Shown piece by piece: positions 17,804 through 25,966 of a DNA stretch of 64,000 nucleotides. Source of the stretch: Kribbella rubisoli (GTDB lineage Bacteria; Actinomycetota; Actinomycetes; Propionibacteriales; Kribbellaceae); NCBI RefSeq assembly GCF_004217145.1, contig NZ_SHKR01000012.1, positions 124,001 through 188,000 on the forward strand. Direction: 5' to 3'. Both the position numbers and the translations under genes were made by a program. A model generated the notes under the pieces. It ran no database searches and was not told where the DNA came from. It saw nothing but the letters and a program-made list of their open reading frames with translations. The stretch's first letter is position 1. Every line of letters starts with the position of its first letter.

Positions 17804-18580
17804 ATGGACGTCAAGGCGCATCGGCTCGAAGGTCGCGTCGCGGTGGTCACCGGCGGTGCGAGCGGGATCGGTCTGGCCACAGTACGGCGGCTCGCCGCGG
17901 AGGGCGCGCACGTCGTGATCGGCGACCTCGACCCGGACGCGGGCAAGCAGGCCGCGGACCAGGTCGGCGGGCTGTTCGTCTCGACCGACGTCACCGACGC
18001 GGCCGCCGTGGAGAACCTCTTCAAGCAGGCCTTCGACACCTACGGCAGCGTGGACATCGCGTTCAACAACGCGGGCATCTCGCCGCCCGACGACGCGTCG
18101 ATCCTGGACACCGGTCTCGAGGCGTGGCGCAAGGTCCAGGAGGTCAACCTGACCTCGGTCTACCTTTGCTGCAAGGCCGCGATCCCTTATATGCAACGGC
18201 AGAACAAGGGCTCGATCATCAACACCGCGTCGTTCGTCGCGGTGATGGGCGCGGCGACCTCCCAGATCTCGTACTCCGCCTCGAAAGGCGGCGTACTCGC
18301 GATGAGCCGCGAGCTCGGGGTCGAGTTCGCGCGGCAGGGGATCCGGGTGAACGCGCTCTGCCCGGGCCCGGTGAACACGCCGCTGCTCACCGAGCTGTTC
18401 GCCAAGGACCCCGAGCGGGCCCAGCGCCGGCTCGTCCACGTCCCGATGGGCCGCTTCGGCGAACCCGACGAGATCGCCGCCGCGGTCGCCTTCCTGGCCA
18501 GCGACGACTCGTCCTTCATCACCGCCAACACGTTCCTCGTCGACGGGGGGATCTCAGGCGCCTACGTCACTCCGATCTAG
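17804..18580 (+). CDS. Short-chain dehydrogenase/reductase
   Basis: 258 residues of the classical SDR type: TGGASGIG (residues 16-23) for NAD(P), a D-containing second strand end (GDLD, which favours NAD), NNAG near residue 88, catalytic YSASK near residue 155 and a PGPVNTPL loop. ATG 17804 follows the ALDH stop directly, with GGAGG 7 bases upstream. In a polyamine pathway no SDR is needed; in a gamma-glutamyl-ethanolamide type route an alcohol dehydrogenase precedes the ALDH, so this enzyme could be that step. This role is an inference. Confidence 0.9.
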   Translation: MDVKAHRLEGRVAVVTGGASGIGLATVRRLAAEGAHVVIGDLDPDAGKQAADQVGGLFVSTDVTDAAAVENLFKQAFDTYGSVDIAFNNAGISPPDDASILDTGLEAWRKVQEVNLTSVYLCCKAAIPYMQRQNKGSIINTASFVAVMGAATSQISYSASKGGVLAMSRELGVEFARQGIRVNALCPGPVNTPLLTELFAKDPERAQRRLVHVPMGRFGEPDEIAAAVAFLASDDSSFITANTFLVDGGISGAYVTPI

Positions 18581-18581
18581 T

Positions 18582-18601
18582 CTGAACGTATGGTCGTTCA
18601 G
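18582..18601 (+). promoter_or_regulatory. Inverted repeat over regulator start codon
   Basis: CTGAACG (18582-18588) and CGTTCAG (18595-18601) are perfect inverted arms with a 6-base loop TATGGT that contains the ATG (18590-18592) of the GntR-type regulator. As DNA it could be an operator; as RNA it would present the start codon in a hairpin loop. Confidence 0.5.
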
Positions 18602-19309
18602 GCAAACGAAGCGGTGTTCCGGCCGGTGCGGGCCGGGAACCCGTTCGAGGAGACGGTCGAGCGGTTGCTACAGGCAATCAAGCTCGGCGTCGTCGTGCCC
18701 GGCGACCGGTTGCCGCCGGAGCGCGAGCTCGCGGCCCGGCTGAACGTCAGCCGGGTCACGCTCCGGGAGGCGATCCACGCGCTCACCGAGGCCGGGTACG
18801 TCGAGTCCCGCCGCGGCCGGTACGGCGGCACGTTCGTCAACGAGCAGCTGCCCAAACCCCGCCGTACGCCGGCCAAACGGCTCGCCCGAGACCTGGCCGA
18901 CGGCCTGGACGACGCCCTCACGCTGCGGTTCGTGCTGGAGACCGGCGCCGCGGAAGCCGCCGCGACCCGCGAGCTGAGCGACGCCGAACGCGACCATCTC
19001 GAGCGCTGCCTCGCCGACACGTCGGCCGCCCGGCTCGCCGACTACCGCCGCCTGGATTCCCGCCTGCACCTGGCGATCGCCGAGGTGACCGGCTCGCCGT
19101 CGCTGACGTCCGCGATGGCCGACGTCCGGATGCGCCTGAACGAACTCCTCGATGCGATCCCGCTGCTCGAGCGCAACATCCAGCACTCCAACGAACAGCA
19201 CCAGGCGATCGTCACCGCGATCCTCGCCGGCGATCCGGCCGCCGCCCGGCAGGCGATGCAGGAACACCTCTCGGGTACGGCGGTACTGCTGCACGGCTTT
19301 CTCGCCTGA
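18590..19309 (+). CDS. FadR-subfamily GntR transcriptional regulator
   Basis: 239 residues. The winged helix (about 16-85) includes GDRLPPERELAARLNVSRVTLREAI, and an all-helical FCD effector domain (about 95-232) follows. The gene is 9 bases after the SDR and inside the gamma-glutamyl cluster, so it very probably represses it. FadR-type repressors bind short palindromes, and the two matching sites at 14393-14414 and 19348-19369 are the natural targets. FCD domains usually bind a carboxylated metabolite, such as a gamma-glutamyl acid intermediate; the ligand is unknown. Confidence 0.92.
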   Translation: MVVQANEAVFRPVRAGNPFEETVERLLQAIKLGVVVPGDRLPPERELAARLNVSRVTLREAIHALTEAGYVESRRGRYGGTFVNEQLPKPRRTPAKRLARDLADGLDDALTLRFVLETGAAEAAATRELSDAERDHLERCLADTSAARLADYRRLDSRLHLAIAEVTGSPSLTSAMADVRMRLNELLDAIPLLERNIQHSNEQHQAIVTAILAGDPAAARQAMQEHLSGTAVLLHGFLA

Positions 19310-19313
19310 CTCC

Positions 19314-19369
19314 TTGACACTCGCGATACCGGGTGCCTCAATTGCGTAAAGGTCTGGGGGAAGACCATT
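19314..19369 (+). promoter_or_regulatory. Promoter and operator of gamma-glutamyl cluster, site 2
   Basis: -35 TTGACA (19314-19319), 17-base spacer, -10 CTCAAT (19337-19342), then the palindrome AAAGGTCT-N6-AGACCATT (19348-19369) just downstream. The layout closely matches site 1 at 14367-14414, down to TTGACACT at the -35. It drives the permease gene independently of the enzyme operon while keeping the same probable repressor. Confidence 0.7.
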
Positions 19370-19402
19370 GAGGCGCTGTGCTGTCTGGGTCTAGGAGGCT
19401 CA

Positions 19403-20905
19403 ATGACTGACGACGAGGATCGCCTGCACCAACTGGGTTACGCACAGGAGCTGAACCGGACGATGTCCGGGTTCTCGAACTTCGCGGTGTCGTTCACGAT
19501 CATCTCGATCCTGTCCGGCTGCCTGACGTTGTACGGGTTCGGGATGAACACCGGCGGCCCGGTGATGATCATCTGGGGCTGGCCGATCGTCGGGCTGATG
19601 ACGTTGTTCGTCGGCCTCGCGATGGCTGAGGTGTGCTCGAGTTTCCCGACCGCCGGCGGCCTGTACTACTGGTCCGCGAAGCTGGCGCCGTCGAACGGCG
19701 CGGCCTGGTCCTGGTTCACCGGGTGGTTCAACTTCCTCGGCCAGGTCGCGGTGACGGCCGGCATCGACTTCGGGGCGGCGTTCTTCCTGAACGCGTTCCT
19801 CGACCTGCAGTTCGGGTTCAGTGCGACGCCAGGGCACACGATCCTGCTGTTCGGGCTCATCCTGCTGCTGCACGGCCTGCTGAACTCGTTCGGCGTGAAG
19901 CTGGTCGCGCGGCTCAACGACATCAGCGTCTGGTGGCACATCCTCGGCGTGCTGTTCATCGTCGGTGCGCTGGTATTCGTGCCGGACAAGCACCAGTCGG
20001 CGTCGTTCGTGTTCGGCCACTTCGTGAACAACACCGGCTGGGGTTCGACCTTCTACGTCGCGCTGCTCGGCCTGCTGCTGGCGCAGTACACCTTCACCGG
20101 GTACGACGCTTCGGCGCACATGACCGAGGAGACGCACGACGCGGCGCGCTCCGGTCCCCGTGGAATCGTGATGTCGATCCTGGTCTCCTTGGCAGCTGGA
20201 TGGGTGCTGCTGATCGGCCTGACGTTCGCGATCCAGAGCTACGACGGTGCGCTGGACAGCTCCACCGGCGTACCGCCCGCACAGATCTTCATCGACGCGG
20301 TCGGTGCGGTGACCGGCAAGATCCTGCTGCTGGTCGTGATCGGGGCGCAGTTGTTCTGCGGGATGTCGTCGGTGACGGCGAACTCGCGGATGATCTACGC
20401 GTTCTCCCGGGACGGCGCGCTGCCGGGCTCGAAGTTCTGGCACAAGATCAACCACCGCACCCGGACGCCGACCAACGCGATCTGGCTGGCCGCGGCCGGT
20501 GCATTCGTCCTCGGCCTGCCGTACCTGTGGAACGCGACGGCGTACGCCGCGGTCACGTCGATCGCCGTGATCGGTCTCTACATCGCCTACGTCCTGCCGA
20601 CGCTGCTCAGACTCATGCAGGGTGACCGCTTCCAGCCCGGCCCGTGGAACCTGGGCCGGTGGAGCCGCCCGATCGGCATTGTGGCGATCGTCTGGGTCGC
20701 GTTCATCACGATCCTGTTCATGCTGCCGCAGGTCAGCCCGGTCACCGGTAGCACCTTCAACTACACGCCGATCGCGGTTCTGGCCGTGCTGGGCTTCGCA
20801 GCGGCGTACTGGTTCCTGTCCGCTCGCAACTGGTTCACCGGCCCGAAGGTCCAAGGCAGCGAGGAAGAACTGGCTGCCATAGAACGAGATCTCGAGTCGA
20901 TCTAG
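19403..20905 (+). CDS. Amino acid/amine permease (APC superfamily, GABA/choline type)
   Basis: 500 residues with about twelve membrane segments. The N terminus (ELNRTMSGFSNFAVSFTIIS) and the AEVCSSFPTAGGLYYW loop are typical of the amino acid/choline transporter branch of APC permeases. It should import the amine, amino alcohol or amino acid that the adjacent enzymes degrade. ATG 19403 has GGAGG 6 bases upstream. Own promoter and operator (19314-19369), and a strong hairpin follows the stop. The C terminus is a short acidic cytoplasmic tail. Confidence 0.92.
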   Translation: MTDDEDRLHQLGYAQELNRTMSGFSNFAVSFTIISILSGCLTLYGFGMNTGGPVMIIWGWPIVGLMTLFVGLAMAEVCSSFPTAGGLYYWSAKLAPSNGAAWSWFTGWFNFLGQVAVTAGIDFGAAFFLNAFLDLQFGFSATPGHTILLFGLILLLHGLLNSFGVKLVARLNDISVWWHILGVLFIVGALVFVPDKHQSASFVFGHFVNNTGWGSTFYVALLGLLLAQYTFTGYDASAHMTEETHDAARSGPRGIVMSILVSLAAGWVLLIGLTFAIQSYDGALDSSTGVPPAQIFIDAVGAVTGKILLLVVIGAQLFCGMSSVTANSRMIYAFSRDGALPGSKFWHKINHRTRTPTNAIWLAAAGAFVLGLPYLWNATAYAAVTSIAVIGLYIAYVLPTLLRLMQGDRFQPGPWNLGRWSRPIGIVAIVWVAFITILFMLPQVSPVTGSTFNYTPIAVLAVLGFAAAYWFLSARNWFTGPKVQGSEEELAAIERDLESI

Positions 20906-20912
20906 TCCTGCA

Positions 20913-20952
20913 TTCAACCGCCTGTCGCGCAAGATCGCGGCAGGCGGTTGAA
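20913..20952 (+). terminator. Hairpin terminator after permease
   Basis: A 12-bp stem (TTCAACCGCCTG and complement) with an inner CGCG/CGCG pair, directly followed by CTTTGTCT, a weak T-rich end. It closes the gamma-glutamyl cluster. Confidence 0.75.
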
Positions 20953-21096
20953 CTTTGTCTACAAGCGCAGACCATCCGGTGCCCCGGCACGATCGTGCCG
21001 TCGTGACTGCTCGGATCTGGGCAAGAGTGGGTGACAGGATGGTGACCATCAAATTTCCTCATGTGACACTTGCCGTGTCGAACGGTCGTTTCCTGT

Positions 21097-21102
21097 GATA
21101 AT
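21097..21102 (+). promoter_or_regulatory. Possible -10 of the LAL regulator gene
   Basis: GATAAT preceded by TGT (an extended -10 form) about 28 bases before the ATG at 21131. A good -35 at normal spacing was not found; TTGCCG lies 21 bases upstream. Confidence 0.35.
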
Positions 21103-21130
21103 CAACGAGGGGAATCCTTCGGGGAGCTAG

Positions 21131-23893
21131 ATGACTGACGACGAACTGGTCGGGCGTGCGGGACTGGTTGAGCGTGCTACCAAGCAGCTCGAGACCAGCG
21201 GCAGTGTGCTGCTGTACGGCCCGACCGGTATCGGCAAGTCAGCTCTCGGGCGGGCCCTGGTCGCGGATCGCGGCCGGAAGGGCTGCCGGATTCTCAGCGC
21301 GGCCCCGTCCAACTCCGAGGCCGGCCTTCCGTATGTCACGCTCCTCGATCTGCTGTCCAACCAGCTCGAGTTCGCCTGGGGCGTGCTTCCGGACCACCTC
21401 CGCCAGCCGCTGGAGGTGGCGCTGCTGAAGGCGAGCGCCCCGGACACAGTGCGCGACGAGCTCGCCGTACGCCTCGCTGTGCTGCACGTGCTTCGCCGTC
21501 TGGCCACCACCGGCCCGGTGCTCCTGGTCGTCGACGACATCCAGTGGGTGGACCCGTCGAGCCTCGAGGTGCTCACGTTCTGCGCCCGCCGCCTGTCCGA
21601 GGGCGTGCATCTGCTCGCCACCGAGCAGGTGGCCGACGGCGATCTCCCGATCATGGTCGACGCTTGCCCGGAGCCCGTGCTGCAGCTCGAAGTCCCGCCG
21701 TTGACCGAGCCCGATGTGCTCGCGCTGCTCCGCCAGCGCCTCTCGAATCCGCTCCCGGTCCGCACCGCCCGCCGCATCTTCACCGCGAGCGCCGGCAACC
21801 CGTTCATGGCCCTCGAGCTCGGTCGCGCCGTACTGCGGCATCCGAAGAGCGTCTCTCCCAACGATCCGCTCCCGGTGTCCAGCCGCCTCAAGACGCTGCT
21901 CGGCGACCGCCTCTCCACGCTTGAGCCTGCCGCGCACGAGCTGCTCCTGCACGCCGCGTCGTCGCCGCGTCCGACCACGACCCAGCTCGCCCGGTCCCTC
22001 GACCGGCCGATCGAGGCCGACCTCGCCGAGGCCGAGTCCCTCGGCCTGATCGACATCTCGGCCGAGCGCCTGCGCTTCACCCACCCGCTGCTTCGCGAGT
22101 TCGTGTACGCCGAGGCGACGTCGGCCGCGCGTCGGCAGGCGCACGCCCAGCTCGCGGCGGTGGTCGACGAGCCCGTCGAGAACGCGACCCACCGCGCTCT
22201 GGCCACCCAGGAGGCCGACCCGGAGCTGGCCGCCGCGATCGAAGAGGCCGCCACCGTCGCGGCCGGCCGTGGCGCGCCCGGCGCTGCCGCGACCCTGTGG
22301 CGATTGAGCGCGGAGCGTACGCCGATCACGCGGCCGGACGACCGTGCCCGCCGCCTGACCCGGGCGTCCGATGACGCCGCGGCTGCTGGCCATCTCGCGG
22401 AGTCGGCCGACATGGCCCAGTTCGCCGTACAGGCCGCGACGAAGCCGGAGACCAAGGTGCCTGCGCTGTTGCTCAGCGCGGACGCGGTCTGGCCGGAGCG
22501 CGACCGCCGGGTCGAGCTGCTCGCTGAGGCGTTCGCCGCCGCAAAGGGCGACAAGCGGCTCGAGGCGCGCGTGCGGATCGAGCGCAGCCACAGCCACTAC
22601 TTCGATCGCAGCCTGGACGACGCGCAGGAGGACGCCCGCGTCGCCGAGGCGCTGGCGCGCGAGGCGGGTGACATCGAGGCAGTCGTCGACGCGTTGAGCG
22701 CAGCGAGCTCGGTGTTGTTCGCGCGTGATGCCGAGGAGTCCGCGGACGCCGTGCTCGAGCAGGCTGCCGAGCTCGCGAAGGGCCTGCCGCTCACCAAGAC
22801 CGTGGTGAACGCGCGTCAGATGGCCGCGATGCGGGAGCTGTTCCGCGGGCGGATGGACGAGGCGATCACCCGGATCACGGCGCTGGTGGACGACGTACGC
22901 GACCATGGCGCGATGCGCTGGCTGGCCTCCGCGTTGATCTCGGCGACTGCGATCTACGAGCGCAGCGGGCGCGGCGCCGACGCACTGGCCGCCGGCCACG
23001 AGTGCTACCAGCTGATGCAGGACATCGGTGACGAGGCCGAGGTCGGCATGGTCATCGCCAGCCGCGCCGAGTGGGTCGGCGGTTCGGCGGCCATGGGCCG
23101 GCAGCTCGCCGAGGCCGCGCTGGAAGGCGTCCGCCTGGTCGGGAACGACGAATGGACCGGCCCCGCGCTCGCGAGCATCGGGCTGATGGCCGTGCTGACC
23201 GGCGATCCGCAGCGGGCGGTCGAGTCGTTCGACGCGATCGCGGAGTCGGGCGAGGCCGCGATGCCGTACGACCCGGCCGTGATCCCGTGGCACGCCGACT
23301 ATGCGGAGGCGCTGGTCGCAGCCGGCCGGCTGGACGACGCGGCCGGACTGATCGCCGAGATCCGGACCCGCGCCGAGAACCTAGACCGTGAAGTGATCAT
23401 GATCGGCCTGGCTCGGTCCGAAGCGCTGCTGATCGCCAAGCAGGGCGACCCGGCCGCAGCCCTGGACCTGCTGGAGAAGACGATCAGTACGGCGGGGGAC
23501 CGCGTCTACCCGCTCGACCTCGCGCGCTGCGAGCTCACCCGCGGCCGCGTCGCCCGGCAGGCCCGTCGCCGATCGGTCGCGCGGACCGCGTTCCTGGACG
23601 CGATCGAGCAGTTCGAGGCGTACGGCGCTCCCGCCTGGCGTGAGGTTGCCGAGACCGAGCTCGCGCGTCTCGACGTACCGAGCCGGAGCAGGCAGCCGTC
23701 GGAGCTGACCGACAACGAGCAGCAGATCGTCTCGATGGTCCGCGACGGTTCCACCAACCGCGAGATCGCCGCGGCTTTGTACCTGTCGGTGAAGGCGGTC
23801 GAGTCCCAGCTCACCCGCCTGTACCGGCGCTTCGGAGTCGCCAACCGCACCCAGCTGCTCCGGACGGTCGACCGCCCCGGTAACAATGGTTAG
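21131..23893 (+). CDS. Large ATP-binding LuxR (LAL) transcriptional regulator
   Basis: 920 residues. N-terminal AAA ATPase module with Walker A GPTGIGKS (near residues 30-37) and Walker B VLLVVDDIQWVD (near 133). A long helical, TPR-like middle section follows (about 350-840), then a C-terminal LuxR HTH (about 855-915) reading ELTDNEQQIVSMVRDG and NREIAAALYLSVKAVESQL. LAL regulators are ATP-dependent activators of sugar or secondary-metabolite genes. Its target is unknown; no biosynthetic cluster is adjacent. A GGGGAG ribosome site precedes the ATG. The stop codon TAG lies in the end of a 165-base palindrome. Confidence 0.93.
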   Translation: MTDDELVGRAGLVERATKQLETSGSVLLYGPTGIGKSALGRALVADRGRKGCRILSAAPSNSEAGLPYVTLLDLLSNQLEFAWGVLPDHLRQPLEVALLKASAPDTVRDELAVRLAVLHVLRRLATTGPVLLVVDDIQWVDPSSLEVLTFCARRLSEGVHLLATEQVADGDLPIMVDACPEPVLQLEVPPLTEPDVLALLRQRLSNPLPVRTARRIFTASAGNPFMALELGRAVLRHPKSVSPNDPLPVSSRLKTLLGDRLSTLEPAAHELLLHAASSPRPTTTQLARSLDRPIEADLAEAESLGLIDISAERLRFTHPLLREFVYAEATSAARRQAHAQLAAVVDEPVENATHRALATQEADPELAAAIEEAATVAAGRGAPGAAATLWRLSAERTPITRPDDRARRLTRASDDAAAAGHLAESADMAQFAVQAATKPETKVPALLLSADAVWPERDRRVELLAEAFAAAKGDKRLEARVRIERSHSHYFDRSLDDAQEDARVAEALAREAGDIEAVVDALSAASSVLFARDAEESADAVLEQAAELAKGLPLTKTVVNARQMAAMRELFRGRMDEAITRITALVDDVRDHGAMRWLASALISATAIYERSGRGADALAAGHECYQLMQDIGDEAEVGMVIASRAEWVGGSAAMGRQLAEAALEGVRLVGNDEWTGPALASIGLMAVLTGDPQRAVESFDAIAESGEAAMPYDPAVIPWHADYAEALVAAGRLDDAAGLIAEIRTRAENLDREVIMIGLARSEALLIAKQGDPAAALDLLEKTISTAGDRVYPLDLARCELTRGRVARQARRRSVARTAFLDAIEQFEAYGAPAWREVAETELARLDVPSRSRQPSELTDNEQQIVSMVRDGSTNREIAAALYLSVKAVESQLTRLYRRFGVANRTQLLRTVDRPGNNG

Positions 23894-24056
23894 GCCCTGT
23901 CTGGTAGTCCAGCGCCTACTGCGGGGCACTCGGCACGGCACCTCGCCGCACGGGTGCAAAGGGAACGATGCTCCGCATCGACCCCTTCGCCCCCGCGCGC
24001 CGATGCACCGCACCGAGCACCTCCTCGCTACGGCGCTGGACTACCAGACAGGACCT
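23892..24056. repeat. 165-base near-perfect palindromic element
   Basis: The terminal 25 bases (23892-23916 and 24032-24056) are inverted repeats with one mismatch. The inner parts also match on the opposite strand with scattered changes, down to a central CGATGC-TCC-GCATCG (23966-23980). The whole gap is therefore one giant hairpin. It begins inside the LAL stop codon and ends 3 bases before the next ATG, so its end supplies the AGGA ribosome site of that gene. It resembles a MITE-like or REP-like insertion; no transposase or target duplication was identified. Confidence 0.7.
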
Positions 24057-24058
24057 AG

Positions 24059-24289
24059 ATGAAGCTCGAACGGAAACACGCTCTCGTCCTGCTCGCCATC
24101 GCGGCCTGGAACGTCATCACCTACCTGCGGTTCATCAAAGCGCTGATGGACACCGAGGGTCGCCCGACCGGGTACTACGTGGCGCACACGATCCTGGTCA
24201 TCGTGAACCTGCTGATCGCCGTACTGCTCGGCACCTGGGGTGTGCGCGCGTACAAGGCGGCTAAGGCTTCACAAAGCTCGCCGGTGTGA
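24059..24289 (+). CDS. Small two-helix membrane protein (SCO4848-like)
   Basis: 76 residues with two membrane helices (about 8-25 and 42-62) joined by a polar loop DTEGRPTGYYVAH. Size, MKLxRK start and the GxPTxYxxxH loop resemble the SCO4848 family of actinobacterial membrane proteins, function unknown. AGGA 5 bases before the ATG comes from the end of the palindromic element. The last 29 bases (24261-24289) overlap the convergent AraC gene. Confidence 0.75.
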   Translation: MKLERKHALVLLAIAAWNVITYLRFIKALMDTEGRPTGYYVAHTILVIVNLLIAVLLGTWGVRAYKAAKASQSSPV

Positions 24290-25055
24290 CACCGAGCAGT
24301 TTCCGGAAGTGCCGGTTGAGGTGCGACTGGTCGTAGAACCCGGCCAGCGTCGCCACCTCGGCGGCCGGATGCCCGTCGAGCAGGTACCGCCGGGCCAGGT
24401 CGACCCGCCGGCCGGTCAGATACCGGTGCGGCGGCATCCCGTACTCCCGGCTGAACGCCCGCACCAGATGCGCCGGATGAGCGTGCACCACCTTGGCCGC
24501 ATCCTCCAGCGTGATCCCGTCGGCCACCTTCGAGTCGAGCAACTCACGCAGCCGCGCGGCCACACCGACGTCGGACCGGTCCGGCGGCGCGACCACGTTG
24601 CGACGCAGGTGTTGTGACAGGCGCTCCTCGATCAACGTCAGCCGGCTCTGGGCCTCCAGATCCTCCTGGCCGTCCTGGAGCACTCGATGCAGCTGATGGA
24701 TCCGGTGCCTGAGGATCGGGTCGACGTACTCCGGTTGGTCGACAGCCGCGCCGATCAGATGGTCGCCACCGAGCCGATCAGGCGCCAGATATAGCACCCG
24801 CTTCCGGAACCCCTGCGGCAGGACCGACCGCCCGTCGTGCGGCACGTGCGGCGGTAGCAGCGAGACCTGCGCCTGGGCGAGACCATGCTCGCGGTGGTCC
24901 AGGTCGTACCGGACCGCGCCCTCGTCAACGATCAGCACGGTCCACGCGTCGTGGGTGTGCGTCGGGTACGCATGCGACGGGAAATGGGCGTGCAACACCT
25001 CGACGACCCCGGGCAGCCCGGGCCGCCACGCCCGGACCACGGCGCCGCTGCTCAT
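24261..25055 (-). CDS. AraC-family transcriptional regulator
   Basis: 264 residues. The N-terminal cupin-like sensor domain contains HAHFPSHAYPTHTHDAW (near residue 22) and a LLPPHVPHDG strand. The C-terminal pair of helix-turn-helices (about 165-262) has the ITLEDAAKVVHAHPAHLVRAF and FYDQSHLNRHFRKLLGVTPASF signatures. Such proteins usually sense a small organic molecule and often control an adjacent exporter or catabolic gene. It is divergent from the M55 aminopeptidase gene with only 23 bases between the starts, so the two probably share control. Confidence 0.9.
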   Translation of the reverse strand: MSSGAVVRAWRPGLPGVVEVLHAHFPSHAYPTHTHDAWTVLIVDEGAVRYDLDHREHGLAQAQVSLLPPHVPHDGRSVLPQGFRKRVLYLAPDRLGGDHLIGAAVDQPEYVDPILRHRIHQLHRVLQDGQEDLEAQSRLTLIEERLSQHLRRNVVAPPDRSDVGVAARLRELLDSKVADGITLEDAAKVVHAHPAHLVRAFSREYGMPPHRYLTGRRVDLARRYLLDGHPAAEVATLAGFYDQSHLNRHFRKLLGVTPASFVKP

Positions 25056-25078
25056 AGTCAGAACATACGCTTCTGGGC

Positions 25079-25906
25079 GTGAAGGTTTACGTGAGTGCGG
25101 ACATGGAAGGCATCACCGGACTGGTCGACGCGGAGGACGTCCAGCCGCCGGGCCGGGACTACGAGCGCAGCCGGGTGATGATGACGGAGGACGTGAACGC
25201 CGCCATCCGCGGTGCGTACGCCGCCGGCGCGACCGCCGTACTGGTCAACGACGCCCATGGCCCGATGCGCAATCTCCTCCCAGACCTCCTCGACCCGCGT
25301 GCCCGCCTGATCAAGGGCCGCCCGAAGCCGATGGGCATGATCGAGGGCCTGTCTTCCGAGTACGACGCGGTGCTCTGCATCGGCTTCCATGCGCGCGCCG
25401 GCGTGCTCGGCGTGCTGAGTCACAGCTTCATGGGCCACGAGATCGAGGACATCTGGCTCGACGACCGCCCGACCGGCGAGATCGGCCTGCTCCATGCGGC
25501 GGCAGCGGCGTACGGCGTCCCCGTCGCCCTGCTGACCGGTGACGACGCGGCCTGCGACGAGACGAAGTCCTGGGATCCGGCGGTTGCCACCGTCCCGGTC
25601 AAGTTCGCCAAGGACCGCTTCGCGGCACAACTGGTCCCGGTCGCCGAGGCCCGCGAGGCCATCGAAACCACCACAACGCAAGCTCTGGCCAGTCTGTCGG
25701 CACCGGCCGCCGACCACGCGGGTCACCGACTGACGGTCCGCTGGCAATCCGCTTCGGTCGCCCTGCACCTTGCGGCAATCCCTGGCGTCGAGCGGCAGGA
25801 CGACCGCACGGTGACGGTCGAAGGCGACATGCTCCAGCTCTACCGCCTCTTCAACCTCTTCCTGCGCGTCTGCACAGCCGTCACCTCGAACCAGCCGTAC
25901 TGCTGA
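25079..25906 (+). CDS. M55 family D-aminopeptidase (DppA-like)
   Basis: 275 residues. Metal ligands of the M55 family can be seen: Asp8 and Glu10 in SADMEGITG, the His in NDAHGPMRN (near 60), the His in GFHARAG (near 103) and Glu in GEIGLLH. DppA is a zinc enzyme that removes N-terminal D-amino acids from D-Ala peptides and forms a decameric ring. The GTG start at 25079 has no ribosome site and is 23 bases from the divergent AraC start. Context with a D-amino-acid oxidoreductase and an amino-acid transporter supports use of cell-wall-derived D-peptides. Confidence 0.9.
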   Translation: MKVYVSADMEGITGLVDAEDVQPPGRDYERSRVMMTEDVNAAIRGAYAAGATAVLVNDAHGPMRNLLPDLLDPRARLIKGRPKPMGMIEGLSSEYDAVLCIGFHARAGVLGVLSHSFMGHEIEDIWLDDRPTGEIGLLHAAAAAYGVPVALLTGDDAACDETKSWDPAVATVPVKFAKDRFAAQLVPVAEAREAIETTTTQALASLSAPAADHAGHRLTVRWQSASVALHLAAIPGVERQDDRTVTVEGDMLQLYRLFNLFLRVCTAVTSNQPYC

Positions 25907-25966
25907 GAACCTCCAGGAGAAGGTCGGAGAGGTTTAGAACGTACAAGACCGCCGGCGGGGTCGCGG

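Noticed and set aside
21239..23293. 684-codon open frame opposite the LAL gene
   Set aside because: The plus-strand frame carries Walker motifs and an HTH; the reverse has none.
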